The notes under the pieces: generated by a model
Database searches by the model: none
Seen by the model: the letters and a program-made list of their open reading frames with translations, nothing else
Told to the model about the DNA's origin: nothing
Position numbers and translations under genes: made by a program
Shown here: one piece after another, positions 14,733 through 24,180 of the stretch
Numbering within the stretch: the first letter of the stretch is position 1
How the letters are laid out: every line of letters begins with the position of its first letter
Virus record (IMG/VR): IMGVR_UViG_3300023179_000140
Span: 1-54,081 of that record
DNA: 54,081 bases
From: a virus
Direction: 5' to 3' (one strand)

Positions 14733-14906
14733 CTACTGCTTCTTTGAATCTTTTGCAAACCACCCCAACAAGGTAGTTGAGATCACGGCAATGGCTTGCG
14801 CTACCGGTGCAAGATCAGCCGGAATTCCAAATGCGCCAGGGTTGGCTACCGCCGCTCCTGCCAGCGCCGCCACGAATCCACAGATGCTTGTTTTCCAGTC
14901 GTTCAT
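14733..14906 (-). CDS. Putative holin
   Basis: 57 residues from ATG 14906 with GGGGAAG upstream; longer in-frame readings lack a good ribosome site. MNDWKTSICGFVAALAGAAV and VAQAIAVISTTLLGWFAKDS give two hydrophobic segments around an NPGAFGIP loop and a charged end, the standard small-holin layout. It lies between the internal virion genes and XhlA-like gene, consistent with a late lysis role in making inner-membrane holes. Confidence 0.75.
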   Translation of the reverse strand: MNDWKTSICGFVAALAGAAVANPGAFGIPADLAPVAQAIAVISTTLLGWFAKDSKKQ

Positions 14907-14938
14907 CGCTTCCCCTTTATCGCACGTATTGAAAGTAT

Positions 14939-14968
14939 GCAGAGGACACACCAAAGTATGCCCTCTGC
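14939..14968 (-). other. Hairpin in the holin leader
   Basis: GCAGAGG (14939-14945) and CCTCTGC (14962-14968) form a perfect 7-bp stem with a 16-base loop in the 73-base gap before the holin. AAAGTATGC is also directly repeated (14933-14941 and 14955-14963 region). There is no U-run in either direction. It may slow ribosomes or RNA polymerase ahead of the lysis genes; function unproven. Confidence 0.35.
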
Positions 14969-14979
14969 CGGTGATTGCA

Positions 14980-15357
14980 TTAAGCCGTGAGAGCCCGCTT
15001 GATAGCCTTGCGGACTTCCGGGATGTTGAGCATGGCGGACTCGGCGTCGAGGTCCAGTTCATCGCAGATGCTGCGAAACGCAGTGGTCGGATCGCCGATG
15101 ATCTTTTCCGTGGCGATCAGCGACGCGACAACAAATAGCCGCCCTGACGGCCCCTGCACGTGGACATAGTACTTCTCTCCGGGAGCGAGTTCCCCTGCCG
15201 GAACTTGATCGATAGGATAGATCTCCATCGCTCCTCCGCCGACCTCTTCCACGCAAAGCTGGCCGAAGGGTAAGCCAAGCGCCTGCTTGGACTTCACCCA
15301 CGCCTCGGCAACTTCAATGGAAACATTCTGTGTTCTGTTGGGTGCTACGAAATTCAT
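14980..15357 (-). CDS. Hypothetical late protein
   Basis: 125 residues. The N-terminal half mixes a helix (IEVAEAWVKSKQALGLPFG) and strands (MEIYPIDQV, KYYVHVQGPSGRLFVVASL). The C-terminal half is helical (TTAFRSICDELDLDAESAML, VRKAIKRALTA). It lies between the giant internal protein and the holin. I do not recognise a family. A role in lysis control or virion assembly is only positional. Confidence 0.7.
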   Translation of the reverse strand: MNFVAPNRTQNVSIEVAEAWVKSKQALGLPFGQLCVEEVGGGAMEIYPIDQVPAGELAPGEKYYVHVQGPSGRLFVVASLIATEKIIGDPTTAFRSICDELDLDAESAMLNIPEVRKAIKRALTA

Positions 15358-15375
15358 ATAATTCCTCGTGTGTGG

Positions 15376-18300
15376 TTATTTCTGTTTAGCCCTGCGCTCG
15401 GCAATCGCTTCCAGGACTTTATCGGTCAAAATCTTTTTCTCTTGGAATGGCTCAAGGATGGCGACCGCTTCGTCCTCGCTCTTTCCTTTAATCAGGCCGA
15501 GAAAATATTCCGCTCGCTCGTCGGCGCTCTTGTGAAGAAGGTATCGATCTGACTTGCTCAGTCCCGACTGTTCTCCCTGTACCATTTTAGCGATATAATC
15601 TTCTGTTTCCTCACTCATGGTGCCATTATCTAGGGCCTCAATCATGCGCCGCTCGCCCTCTACCCTGTCGTCCTTCCAAGCGTTGAACAATTCCCGCGCC
15701 ATCCGCATGTTCGGGGCCTTTTCTTTTGCGATGGTTTGCGACGCCTCGTCGATAGCCGCCATCTCGCGCTCGTCGGTCGCGCCGCCACGGGCTTGAAGCG
15801 CACGCCGGCCAAACGCTTGCGCAGTGGACTCGCCGCCGACCGGCACTTTCCGCAGGTAGTCGAGCACGGCATTATTGCCTGGAATGGCGTCAGCCACACC
15901 TTTGCGGGCTCGGTCCACGACGTTTAGGACCTGCGGTGCGACAGTGCCAAGGTGGCCCTTGATCATGTGGTCTACCTTCAACGGAGCCGCACCGATGGCA
16001 TCTCCGATCATCTGCGCCGTCCCGCTGGTGGAGTCGAAGCGCTGTTCGGATGTTGGGAGCGAAAGCATCCGCTGCGGAACGATATCACGGTTCGTGAAGA
16101 AATTCTTATTGACCGACACCTCAACGGCGGGCTTAGCTGTCATCGGCACAAACTGGCCCGCCATCTGTTCGCCGGTCCCGGAGATCGGGTTGAGATAGTT
16201 GTAGACGGCGGCAAGATATTCTTGGGCCTTTACTGGATCGCCGCCGTACTGCGCTTCGATGTTCCGGCGCACCAACGTGCCGACATCGCTGATCCCAGGA
16301 GCCATCGGTAGTTTAATCGCGTCGTATGTGCCTCTGCTGTTCTTCTTCGGATTCTCCGGCAACCAAATTAGAGACTTGTCTTTCTCCCACGGCTCAATAT
16401 CTTCCCACGCCTTCCGTTTCTCCGGCGTGCTGATATTGTGCAGTGTGGCGATAGCCACCGGGATCGCCACCGTCATAGCTGCTCTGGTCGCAAACCCCAC
16501 CGGGTCCTTGCGCATCGCGCTGATCGAACTTCGAGTACCCTGGATGCCAGCGTTGGCGTATGGGAATAGGACCATCAGGCCGCGCTTATAGTTGCCGCCC
16601 CGGTAAAAGTCGCCGGTGGCCTGGCGTGATGCCTTGGCGGCGGTAGCAGCGGCGTCTTGCTCTCCCATCCCTCGCTTGATCGCCTCAGCCTTGGCGATGC
16701 GGTATGCCTGCATGCGGGTCATGTCTTCCGTCATGCCGATGAAGTTCTCGACATCGCGCCAACCGCCGCGAAGGGCGTTTGTGACGCGGCTTGTGCCGGA
16801 CTCAAAACGATGCGTGCGCGCCACGCTCTGATTCGGAAGCGTGGACTCATCCCGAAATACATTCCCGAGGGTGTTGTATTTCTGAGCCCGGATGTCGCGC
16901 ACCCCAAGGAGCGGTTGCTCCCGGTACAGGTCGAACGAGTTGCCGCCGCCACCGTTCCAAACCATCTCGTCGTACATGCCGTTGCGGGCGGAGACGTAGT
17001 TGTCGCCCACATCGCGGATCGCCTGAAGCGTGGCCTTAGCAATATCCATGTGGATGCCGGTGAGATCACCGATCTTTCCGGCTATCGACTTGGACCCTGG
17101 ATTCGCCTTCTCCGCCATGCGGTCCACGCTTATTTGGTTCAAGTGCCGCGTCGCTTGGTCGCGCGTGAAATTGTATAGCGCGAATATCGGATTGATGCCA
17201 GTGGTACCGACCTTGAACGCCCGCACCGCCCCGCCAAGAATCTGCTGAAGCAAGCCCATGCCCTGCGCGTCCAAACTCTTGGCTGCCCGAACGTACTCAA
17301 CCGGCGCGGCAACGTGCTGGGCGTTGCCGTTCTCAAGGTAGGTGAAGTACTGCTCCGGCTTCATCTTCTCGGCAGTCTTTGCGGAAATGCGGCGGATGAA
17401 CTTGTCGCCACCGGGAAGGTCGCCATATTGCGCGGCAGTGCGGGCGGCTTCGTTCTGCGCCGCCTCCCGGATCACTTGGTTGGTTTTTTTGAGAAGGTTC
17501 TCTAGCGGGCTATCAATCGCCAGTTTGTCTGAGCCCTTGAGCTTTTGAATGACATTCGTGGACGACTTGCTGGCCGTCGCGCGCGTGTTCTGAAACGGCT
17601 CCACCCCTTCCGGCATAATGCGGTGAAGATCGGCGTAGTCTGGATACATCTTTCGGAGATTGTCAATTTCTGCCTGACTTTTTATCCCCGACTGCACCAT
17701 CATATCCTCAAGCGCGGTGACGTGATTCTTGACGGCATCGAGATGCTGCTGGTACTTCGGCGTGAACTCAGCGATAAGCGCGTCGTCCTTCAGGATTTCA
17801 TCCGGTTCTCGGCCCAACTCAATCTGTCCGCGCTCCTCCAGCCGCGCGATCTCTTTCATCGCTCGCTCGGCGGCGGTCTTGCTCCCTGATTGCTTTGCCG
17901 CAGCGTAGGATGTTTTGGCAGCGGCAAGGTCAGCCGCGTTCTGCGCATTCGTGCGGTCAATCTCAGCGGCTCGACGGGCCAGCAAAAGCCGGTCGAACCC
18001 CTCCACGTCCATCTGCGTCGGCAAGTTTTGGATGGCCTTCGTCAGTCCGGTCTTCTTGGCGAAGACTCCGGCGCGGGAGTTGGCTCGATAGACGTTCGCT
18101 ACCGCCCGATCAAATTCCATGCTGGGGCGAATGGAGTAGGTGTCATTGTCGCCTTTGATGATCTCCCGGTGAACGTCTTCCATGGGAGCTATCGCGTCCA
18201 CCAAATCCGGCCGCAATCCATGCCAGTACAACTGAAGCAGCGACGGCTTAGACGCTTGCATTGCCCGTCGTGCGGCCTCTCGCTTGGCCACCTGTTCGGA

Positions 18301-20436
18301 GACGTGTAGTTCAGACGGCGTGAGCGGCCTGCCGGGATTGGCGAACGGCTTCCACGAACCAGCCTCGCTGCTGCGCCGGTTGTACTTGGCGCGGGCCTCT
18401 CGCCGTGCCTTCGGGTCCTGCGATGACATGCCGTCAATAATGGCGTTATCTTGCGGCGATAGTGTGTCCGGGTCCATGCCCAGCGTGCGGGCGATCTTGG
18501 CGCGTGCGGCGGCTCGCTGTGCTAATGGATCGGCTGGGGCTGGGGCGGCTGGTTTGGGTTGCGGAGCCTGGGGAGCGGCGGAGCCAGGCACGCCTTTATC
18601 CGTAGACCACGACACGCCGATATAGGTTCGGCCATCACCGTCGGTCACCATCTGATCACGCTTATAATCGTCAAGTAGGGACGGAGCGTCGTGTTCGTGC
18701 AACACAATATCGCCATTACGGCTTGCTTCGAGCATGGCGGCGTCAAAGCGGTCCTTTGGCAGACCAGAAGCCGCCCTGACATCCTCAACCAGCACCGCTT
18801 CTCCAACTCGCCCAGAAGCACCGCGCATGGCGTTCCGGACGATTTGGCTGTCGGGGAGGTTGGGGGATGGAGGCGGCTCCGTAGTTGGCGGCTGTGGCGC
18901 TTCCACGGCACGCTCCGCAACCGGCGCGGGCGGCGCTACCTCATGGGCATCTCCTGATGCTTGTCTGAGTTCGCTATTGACCCGATTTATAGCCCTTGAT
19001 CCATCTGCGCTCAGGAGATCTCCTTGAGTTGGCTTGATCGCATACCCATCTTTAGCCGCCTGCTTTATAAGAGATGAGCCAATTCCCGTTCTTTGGAACT
19101 CAGGCCTGACCGCAAGGTGAAGTATTCCACCGTCCATATTGCCCCTATACGGGCTATCCATTTTGATCGTTCCAACTACCTTTAATTCTCCAGATTGATC
19201 TCTAAACGCGGCGTAATAGTTACCTGGGGATGGGCTGGCCACAGGTTCTTCTTTAGGCGTCCACGGTCTAGTCCTGAAAATCTCTATTCCGTCTGGCCTA
19301 CCTAACGACGAAACTTGTTCGGAGTTTCCATCAATAACATGCCATGTATTCCCGTATCCAGAGTGTTTTTCTAAATATCGACTGCCGAGATTGTCGGTAT
19401 TGGGTCTGTAGTCGCCAACAGGCTGAACCGGCGCAACCTCCGGCGCAGGCGGCAACTCCATCGGAGCCTCCACCACCTTCGCCACTTTGTCGTAATTCTC
19501 CAGCAGCTTCGCCGTGCGGTCGTTGCCTTCAGCCACCTGTTCCGCAAACGGAGGCCTCGGCGTGGCAGGCGCAGTAACCCCTTCCTGCGTCGGCATCAGC
19601 GTCTTCGGCAACTCAAACCGATTCATCCGCGCCTGAGAGCCTTCTGCCGCCTCATTGACCATCTCTCGCCCTTGCTGGCGGGTACGGCGGTTTTCTCCCA
19701 GGCCATAGCCGATATCCATGGCCGCATCCATGTCACCAAGGATGCGTGGTCGCATGCGGGCCTGAACCTGCGGCGAAGTGCGGAAGTCTCGTACAGCGCC
19801 TTTTGCACCGAGCACGCCCAGCGCCGTCGTCCCGAGTAACTCGGTGACTGCCTGTGCCTTGTCGCCTGATGTCGTATTCTCGTCGGAGAACACATCCCTG
19901 ACACCCTTGACCTGCTCCGGCAGCGTCATCAACTGCTCGCCGGTAAACGCCGCGCCAATGCCCGCTTGGACCAGCTTGGGAGCCATGCCGATACCAGTGG
20001 CCATTGCAGCATTCAATGGGTTTATATTGCTGTTGATAAGATTGCCGACACCCCTTGCCGCGCCTTCAATTGCGCTCCCGCCTGTTTCCGCAAGATAATC
20101 TTTGACCCGTCTTTTAACCGGCTCGGTCTTCCATGAGCCACCGCCAACTTCAAGAGATCCAATGTTAGGTGCCCCGCCTTCGAGCGCAACATTGTCAAAA
20201 GTTGGAGTGGTGGCGAAGTCCTTCACCTTCTCCCACGTCGTCTTTTCGGCGCTCGTGACGCCGGGCATCCGCAATGCCCGGTTGAAATCCTGCGCTGGCG
20301 TGGAGGTTGGCTTGACCGTGGGCGCGACGACGTTGGGGAGTGGTGCGACCGAGCGCTTAGGCGCGGCGTATTCTTCCCACGGCTTAGGGCCGGAGTCTGT
20401 CGTTGTTGCGTATTCTTCCCACGGTCCCGCTGGCAT
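15376..20436 (-). CDS. Giant internal virion/ejection protein with GNAT domain
   Basis: 1,686 residues, the largest gene. The N-terminus repeats PWEEYA (residues 5-10 and 19-24), a tag seen in phage internal proteins. About 397-490 is a GNAT acetyltransferase domain (YYAAFRDQSGELKVVGTI, then the acetyl-CoA loop in LAVRPEFQRTGIGSSLIKQA). Long helical regions follow. About 1080-1400 looks like an LPD38-type polyvalent segment (INPIFALYNFTRDQATRHL, PVGFATRAAMTVAIPVAIA, DIEPWEKDKSLIWLPENP). The C-terminus is a charged coil. Such polyvalent proteins are carried in the head and injected with DNA; the GNAT may modify a host target early. Neighbours are also internal-type proteins. Confidence 0.85.
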   Translation of the reverse strand: MPAGPWEEYATTTDSGPKPWEEYAAPKRSVAPLPNVVAPTVKPTSTPAQDFNRALRMPGVTSAEKTTWEKVKDFATTPTFDNVALEGGAPNIGSLEVGGGSWKTEPVKRRVKDYLAETGGSAIEGAARGVGNLINSNINPLNAAMATGIGMAPKLVQAGIGAAFTGEQLMTLPEQVKGVRDVFSDENTTSGDKAQAVTELLGTTALGVLGAKGAVRDFRTSPQVQARMRPRILGDMDAAMDIGYGLGENRRTRQQGREMVNEAAEGSQARMNRFELPKTLMPTQEGVTAPATPRPPFAEQVAEGNDRTAKLLENYDKVAKVVEAPMELPPAPEVAPVQPVGDYRPNTDNLGSRYLEKHSGYGNTWHVIDGNSEQVSSLGRPDGIEIFRTRPWTPKEEPVASPSPGNYYAAFRDQSGELKVVGTIKMDSPYRGNMDGGILHLAVRPEFQRTGIGSSLIKQAAKDGYAIKPTQGDLLSADGSRAINRVNSELRQASGDAHEVAPPAPVAERAVEAPQPPTTEPPPSPNLPDSQIVRNAMRGASGRVGEAVLVEDVRAASGLPKDRFDAAMLEASRNGDIVLHEHDAPSLLDDYKRDQMVTDGDGRTYIGVSWSTDKGVPGSAAPQAPQPKPAAPAPADPLAQRAAARAKIARTLGMDPDTLSPQDNAIIDGMSSQDPKARREARAKYNRRSSEAGSWKPFANPGRPLTPSELHVSEQVAKREAARRAMQASKPSLLQLYWHGLRPDLVDAIAPMEDVHREIIKGDNDTYSIRPSMEFDRAVANVYRANSRAGVFAKKTGLTKAIQNLPTQMDVEGFDRLLLARRAAEIDRTNAQNAADLAAAKTSYAAAKQSGSKTAAERAMKEIARLEERGQIELGREPDEILKDDALIAEFTPKYQQHLDAVKNHVTALEDMMVQSGIKSQAEIDNLRKMYPDYADLHRIMPEGVEPFQNTRATASKSSTNVIQKLKGSDKLAIDSPLENLLKKTNQVIREAAQNEAARTAAQYGDLPGGDKFIRRISAKTAEKMKPEQYFTYLENGNAQHVAAPVEYVRAAKSLDAQGMGLLQQILGGAVRAFKVGTTGINPIFALYNFTRDQATRHLNQISVDRMAEKANPGSKSIAGKIGDLTGIHMDIAKATLQAIRDVGDNYVSARNGMYDEMVWNGGGGNSFDLYREQPLLGVRDIRAQKYNTLGNVFRDESTLPNQSVARTHRFESGTSRVTNALRGGWRDVENFIGMTEDMTRMQAYRIAKAEAIKRGMGEQDAAATAAKASRQATGDFYRGGNYKRGLMVLFPYANAGIQGTRSSISAMRKDPVGFATRAAMTVAIPVAIATLHNISTPEKRKAWEDIEPWEKDKSLIWLPENPKKNSRGTYDAIKLPMAPGISDVGTLVRRNIEAQYGGDPVKAQEYLAAVYNYLNPISGTGEQMAGQFVPMTAKPAVEVSVNKNFFTNRDIVPQRMLSLPTSEQRFDSTSGTAQMIGDAIGAAPLKVDHMIKGHLGTVAPQVLNVVDRARKGVADAIPGNNAVLDYLRKVPVGGESTAQAFGRRALQARGGATDEREMAAIDEASQTIAKEKAPNMRMARELFNAWKDDRVEGERRMIEALDNGTMSEETEDYIAKMVQGEQSGLSKSDRYLLHKSADERAEYFLGLIKGKSEDEAVAILEPFQEKKILTDKVLEAIAERRAKQK

Positions 20437-21705
20437 TTATTTGACCTGCTCCCAACTCGACGGCGATGCTGGGTCACCGCCTTTGAAGCGGTAGCCGCCC
20501 TTGACGGTACCAACGGCGGGAGCCGGCGGCTTGGCCGCTGCTGGTTTAGCCGCCGGTGCAGCGCCGCCGCCTCTCAGCGCCCCACGCAAGTCTACTTTCC
20601 CGCCGCGCTGTGGTTTGCGCAGTTTCTCCCCTTTCATGGCCATCAAGCGCTGCCGAACTTGCTCCGCCGTCTCGTCTCTTTCTGCCCACGAGTTGATGTC
20701 GGCCAGCGCCTTGTCTTCACCGCCGCTCTCTGCGATGAAGGCGTCTGTTCTCTCTTGGATCTTTCGCCGGTTCTCAGCCGCCGACTGATTCGCCGTTAAT
20801 CCGCCAGTGCCGCGTGCGGCGGTTGGGCGGTTCGCTCGGTTTGCCGTAGCCTGCTTGGCTTCGTTTGCCAGCCTTCGCTGCTCCTGATATAACTTCGCGG
20901 CCTCTGCGTCCACCTCGGCTTGCTCCCAATCAGGGTGAGCGTCTTTGATGGATTGCTTCAGGGTGTCATATCCACGGTCGGAGCGCGGCGCATTGTTCAT
21001 AATCGGCGCAACCATACTGCCGTTGGCGTAATAAAAGTCTTTGCCCTCTACCCCGTCACCGAAGTACGGCTTGTTGTCGCGGCCCATCTTGATTCTGGTT
21101 TCCGGCGGCTTGGGGTTGGTGAACTTGGGATTGCCATTTATATCCACGGCTACTTGTCCTTGACCGACATTATGTAGCCGCTCACCATAACTTCTGCCAC
21201 GCGCCCGTTCTGCATCACGCCGTGCAGCAGATGCTTCTGCCATCGCCATCTGGCTTTGCGTCTGCGCCGCCTCATGATCTAACTTCGACTGCCCCATCAT
21301 GGTCGCCACCCGTCCTTGATACTCCCGCATCTGACGGTCGTAACCAGGCGCAAGGATCTCGCGGCCAATCGGAGGAACGTACATCGACGCGACGGTGCCA
21401 AGGATCTTGCGAGTCAGCCCAACCTTCGGCGGCGCGGGCGGCTCCGGCAACTCCATGCGCTGCGATTGACGCGGCGGAAGCGGCCCGTACTCGCGCTGCG
21501 GAACAGCCACCGGTGCGTCCTCTAGCAAGCCGCTCATGCCGCGCGGCTCTGGCGCGTCGTACTCAGCCATGGGCGTACGGGGTCGGTATTGCGGCGGCGG
21601 CGGCGGGGGCGGGAGCGCCGGGGCCTCTTCGCGTTCATCGTACAGGCCATCCGGGGCGAAGCCGGGGGTGCGGAGGAGTTTACGAGGGTCGAAGAATGGT
21701 CCCAT
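20437..21705 (-). CDS. Putative internal virion protein, Pro-rich
   Basis: 422 residues. The N-terminal ~100 is disordered and Pro-rich (a PPPPPPP run, many PEP and APP). Residues about 100-170 contain a hydrophobic patch (KILGTVASMYVPPIGREIL) and a coil (ASAARRDAERARGRSYGER). The tail ends in GGYRFKGGDPASPSSWEQV, a closing motif I recall from phage internal or lytic proteins. It directly precedes the giant protein. A role in the ejection complex is inferred. Confidence 0.72.
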   Translation of the reverse strand: MGPFFDPRKLLRTPGFAPDGLYDEREEAPALPPPPPPPQYRPRTPMAEYDAPEPRGMSGLLEDAPVAVPQREYGPLPPRQSQRMELPEPPAPPKVGLTRKILGTVASMYVPPIGREILAPGYDRQMREYQGRVATMMGQSKLDHEAAQTQSQMAMAEASAARRDAERARGRSYGERLHNVGQGQVAVDINGNPKFTNPKPPETRIKMGRDNKPYFGDGVEGKDFYYANGSMVAPIMNNAPRSDRGYDTLKQSIKDAHPDWEQAEVDAEAAKLYQEQRRLANEAKQATANRANRPTAARGTGGLTANQSAAENRRKIQERTDAFIAESGGEDKALADINSWAERDETAEQVRQRLMAMKGEKLRKPQRGGKVDLRGALRGGGAAPAAKPAAAKPPAPAVGTVKGGYRFKGGDPASPSSWEQVK

Positions 21706-21707
21706 GG

Positions 21708-23399
21708 TTAGTATCCAAAAGCAGACTTAGACGACTTGAACGCATTAGACGGGTTGCCGATGAACGATCCGAGCCCGCTCCCCAGGGCCCGCTTGAAGTT
21801 GGCTCCGAACCCGTTAGAGTCCTTCCCAAGCTGGTATTGTGCCGCCGCGTTCGTCCCGGCTTGCGCCGCTTGCTGCGTCTGCCCGTAATTACGGAGACGA
21901 TTGCCGAACGTGTTCTGCACGTTGTCGTTAGCGAGCTTCTGCTGCCCCGCAAGCCAGTCGCGGTACTCTTTCTCTTGCGCCAACTTCTGATCGGCGACAG
22001 TTCTGGTCCGATTGCTGGTCGCTTCATTGGCAAATCGGCGACGGTCGTATTGGTCTGACTGTGCTCCGGTTTCCGTCTGTTGGCGATTACCGGCCAGTGC
22101 AGCGGCACGGCGCGAGGCTTCGGCATCGGCGGCATTGTACAGCGCGGCCCCGGTTTCACCGGAGTATCTGGCGGCATCGCGCGTATTGTCGTTGACCCGG
22201 TTGATGGCGTTATAGCTGCGGTCGGCGTTGTTGTCGGCGATCTGGTATCGGCGGGTCTGCTTATCTCGCTCCGTCCCAACGCGGGCCTGTTCGTAATCGG
22301 TTGCCGCACCATACGCCCGGTCGCCGAGACCCATCTCCGCATCGGCCTCACGGCCAGACAATCCCATTTCCGCGCCAGACAGCATTCCTGCGTAGTTGTC
22401 TTCCGCGCCGAGCCGCATACCTTCGGCGGTCTTCAGGCGGTCGGCTTGCATGCCTTTCGCCGCGATACGGGCGTCCAGCATGGCTCGATTGGCTTGTTGG
22501 TCGCCACGGGTCGTCAGTTCGTTGTAGGCCCCTGCTAACGCCAGCGGGGACATCCCGCCGGACCCGGCTGCTGCGCGTTCAATAGCGTCTATCCGGCCAC
22601 GAGAGACATTGCCTTGTGTCAGCGCCGCCGCTTGCGTGAAGTCGTTGACATCCCGATCTGTCATCTCGTACTTGCGCCGGAACTCAGGGTCGAGCGATAG
22701 CTTGCCGTAGTCGATGGCACCGCGCACGCGGCCAGCGCCGCCATCAAGCGCCCCGCGAACACCGGAAGCCTGGTTGCCGACGATATTGCCGAGTTCGTCC
22801 CGGTATCCCGTGGACAGCGATAGCGCGTCCTCGTTGTAGGTGTTGTTGAGCGCTCGTCCGGACTCATCGACGTTCTCGTGAATACGCTTATTTCCTTCGG
22901 TATTGATCGAGTCCAGCCATGCCGGGTCAAACCATGCAAGGCCTTTGTTGGGGTCGCCGTATATCTGATCCCGCTCAGCGCCAGACAGGAATCGAGACTC
23001 TCGCTCCTCCGGCGTCATCTGCATGTCGTCAAGTCCGCGTCGCCCCAGGATGTCTTCCTGTTGCTGCTGGCCGTACCCGCCACGACCAGCGGCAATCTCG
23101 CCGTATGCGGAGTCTCCCTGTCCACGGTAGTACTGGTTCCACCAATCTTGGTCTTGGCCGTAATTCACCAACTCCTGATTGAATTGGTCGCCCTGTCCGG
23201 TGGCGCGGGCGCGGTTATTGTTCGACTGCTGAACAAAGTCGGTGCCATCGTAGAACGGCTGCGTTGAGTACGGCACGGACCCGCGCGGCGGCGGCCCATA
23301 CTGCTGCGGCGGCGGCTCTGGGTTGAGGTACTCGTCGTACCCGTCCGACATGCGCCGGGACCCGACACCGTCACGCCCGTAATCCATTCGCACCGCCAT
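21708..23399 (-). CDS. Putative internal/ejection protein, helical
   Basis: 563 residues. The N-terminal ~130 is Gly/Tyr/Gln-rich and likely disordered. From about residue 170 it is almost all helix, rich in Ala, Arg and Asp (LSGREADAEMGLGDRAYGAA, YNAADAEASRRAAALAGNRQ), with MSPLALAGAYNELTTRGDQQ in the middle. The C-terminal tail is Gly/Phe/Ser-rich (FKRALGSGLGSFIGNPSNAF). Long Ala-rich helices in this position resemble podovirus internal core proteins. No enzyme motif is seen. Confidence 0.72.
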   Translation of the reverse strand: MAVRMDYGRDGVGSRRMSDGYDEYLNPEPPPQQYGPPPRGSVPYSTQPFYDGTDFVQQSNNNRARATGQGDQFNQELVNYGQDQDWWNQYYRGQGDSAYGEIAAGRGGYGQQQQEDILGRRGLDDMQMTPEERESRFLSGAERDQIYGDPNKGLAWFDPAWLDSINTEGNKRIHENVDESGRALNNTYNEDALSLSTGYRDELGNIVGNQASGVRGALDGGAGRVRGAIDYGKLSLDPEFRRKYEMTDRDVNDFTQAAALTQGNVSRGRIDAIERAAAGSGGMSPLALAGAYNELTTRGDQQANRAMLDARIAAKGMQADRLKTAEGMRLGAEDNYAGMLSGAEMGLSGREADAEMGLGDRAYGAATDYEQARVGTERDKQTRRYQIADNNADRSYNAINRVNDNTRDAARYSGETGAALYNAADAEASRRAAALAGNRQQTETGAQSDQYDRRRFANEATSNRTRTVADQKLAQEKEYRDWLAGQQKLANDNVQNTFGNRLRNYGQTQQAAQAGTNAAAQYQLGKDSNGFGANFKRALGSGLGSFIGNPSNAFKSSKSAFGY

Positions 23400-23400
23400 A

Positions 23401-23907
23401 TCAATACCGCCCCATCGTCGGCTCTACCTGACGACGGTATTCAGACCCGGCAATGTCTTCTTCGATGGGCTGAGGCATGGGCATAGGCATCGGCGTCTCC
23501 TCGCCAATGTATCCGCCGCCGTATCCACCCAGCCCGCGCTGCGGGACCATGGGCGGCATCCCCCACGAGCGCTGCTGATAGCGCGTCTCTTGCGGCATCG
23601 GACGGTACTGTTGCTGTTCCGGCTGCGGCATGGGCCGTTCGTCGTCATACTTCGACATCGGCCGAGCCGGGGGCGGCTGGTATCCGCGTTGCGGTTGCTG
23701 CATTTGACGCTGAGGCCCGCCGTAGCCGCCGTACTGCGGCTGCCGGTAGGGAGGTTGAGGCTGGCGCTGCTGGCCGTACATGCGCTGCTGCGGCTGCTGC
23801 GGCTGAGGGCGTCCGTATGGCATGCGGTCGCCGGTGTTGCGCATGGGCTGCTGCCGGTCCTGCTGTGGCTGCGGTTGCTGTGATTGTCCGGGTACGACGA
23901 ATGGCAT
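23401..23907 (-). CDS. Pro/Gln/Tyr/Met-rich disordered protein
   Basis: 168 residues, almost wholly low complexity: runs of QPQPQQ, QQRMYGQQRQPQPPYRQPQY, then GGYGG and PMPMPMPQP. A good ribosome site (AAGGAG) precedes ATG 23907. There are no globular segments. Its place beside internal virion genes suggests a virion-packaged or scaffold-like flexible protein. Such composition favours phase separation or multivalent binding, which is inference. Confidence 0.68.
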   Translation of the reverse strand: MPFVVPGQSQQPQPQQDRQQPMRNTGDRMPYGRPQPQQPQQRMYGQQRQPQPPYRQPQYGGYGGPQRQMQQPQRGYQPPPARPMSKYDDERPMPQPEQQQYRPMPQETRYQQRSWGMPPMVPQRGLGGYGGGYIGEETPMPMPMPQPIEEDIAGSEYRRQVEPTMGRY

Positions 23908-23911
23908 ATGG

Positions 23912-24175
23912 CTACTCCTTTGATGGTATCAAGCACCCTAGATCGGCGCTCAGCTTAAATGCGGTTTCAGTGTGGCCGTCGCGGGCGGCGATAGCCATGC
24001 AGATGTCGTTCAATGACTCTCGCGCCACGTCTACTTGGCGCTGTGCGGCCTCGATACGGTCAAGGTATTTCCGTATCGTCGCCTTTTCATTCGGCTGGAG
24101 CGGAATGGCTCCTTCTGGGATGGGAAGAGGTTGGCTGAACATAGTGCTGTAGGGGCGGTTTTTAAGCCGCCCCAT
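23912..24175 (-). CDS. Small helical protein in the virion cluster
   Basis: 87 residues. After a Pro-rich lead (MFSQPLPIPEGAIPLQPNEK) there is a long helix (RKYLDRIEAAQRQVDVARES) and a Cys-containing end (LSADLGCLIPSKE). ATG 24175 has a weak AAGAAAG site; an internal ATG at 24142 lacks one. The function is unknown, with a possible link to internal virion assembly by position. Confidence 0.65.
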   Translation of the reverse strand: MGRLKNRPYSTMFSQPLPIPEGAIPLQPNEKATIRKYLDRIEAAQRQVDVARESLNDICMAIAARDGHTETAFKLSADLGCLIPSKE

Positions 24176-24180
24176 CTTTC

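Noticed and set aside
21222-22058. 278-codon plus-strand frame opposite the internal virion genes
   Set aside because: Arg/Ala/Ser-rich shadow of the Pro/Ala-rich genes on the minus strand with no coupling or start signals.
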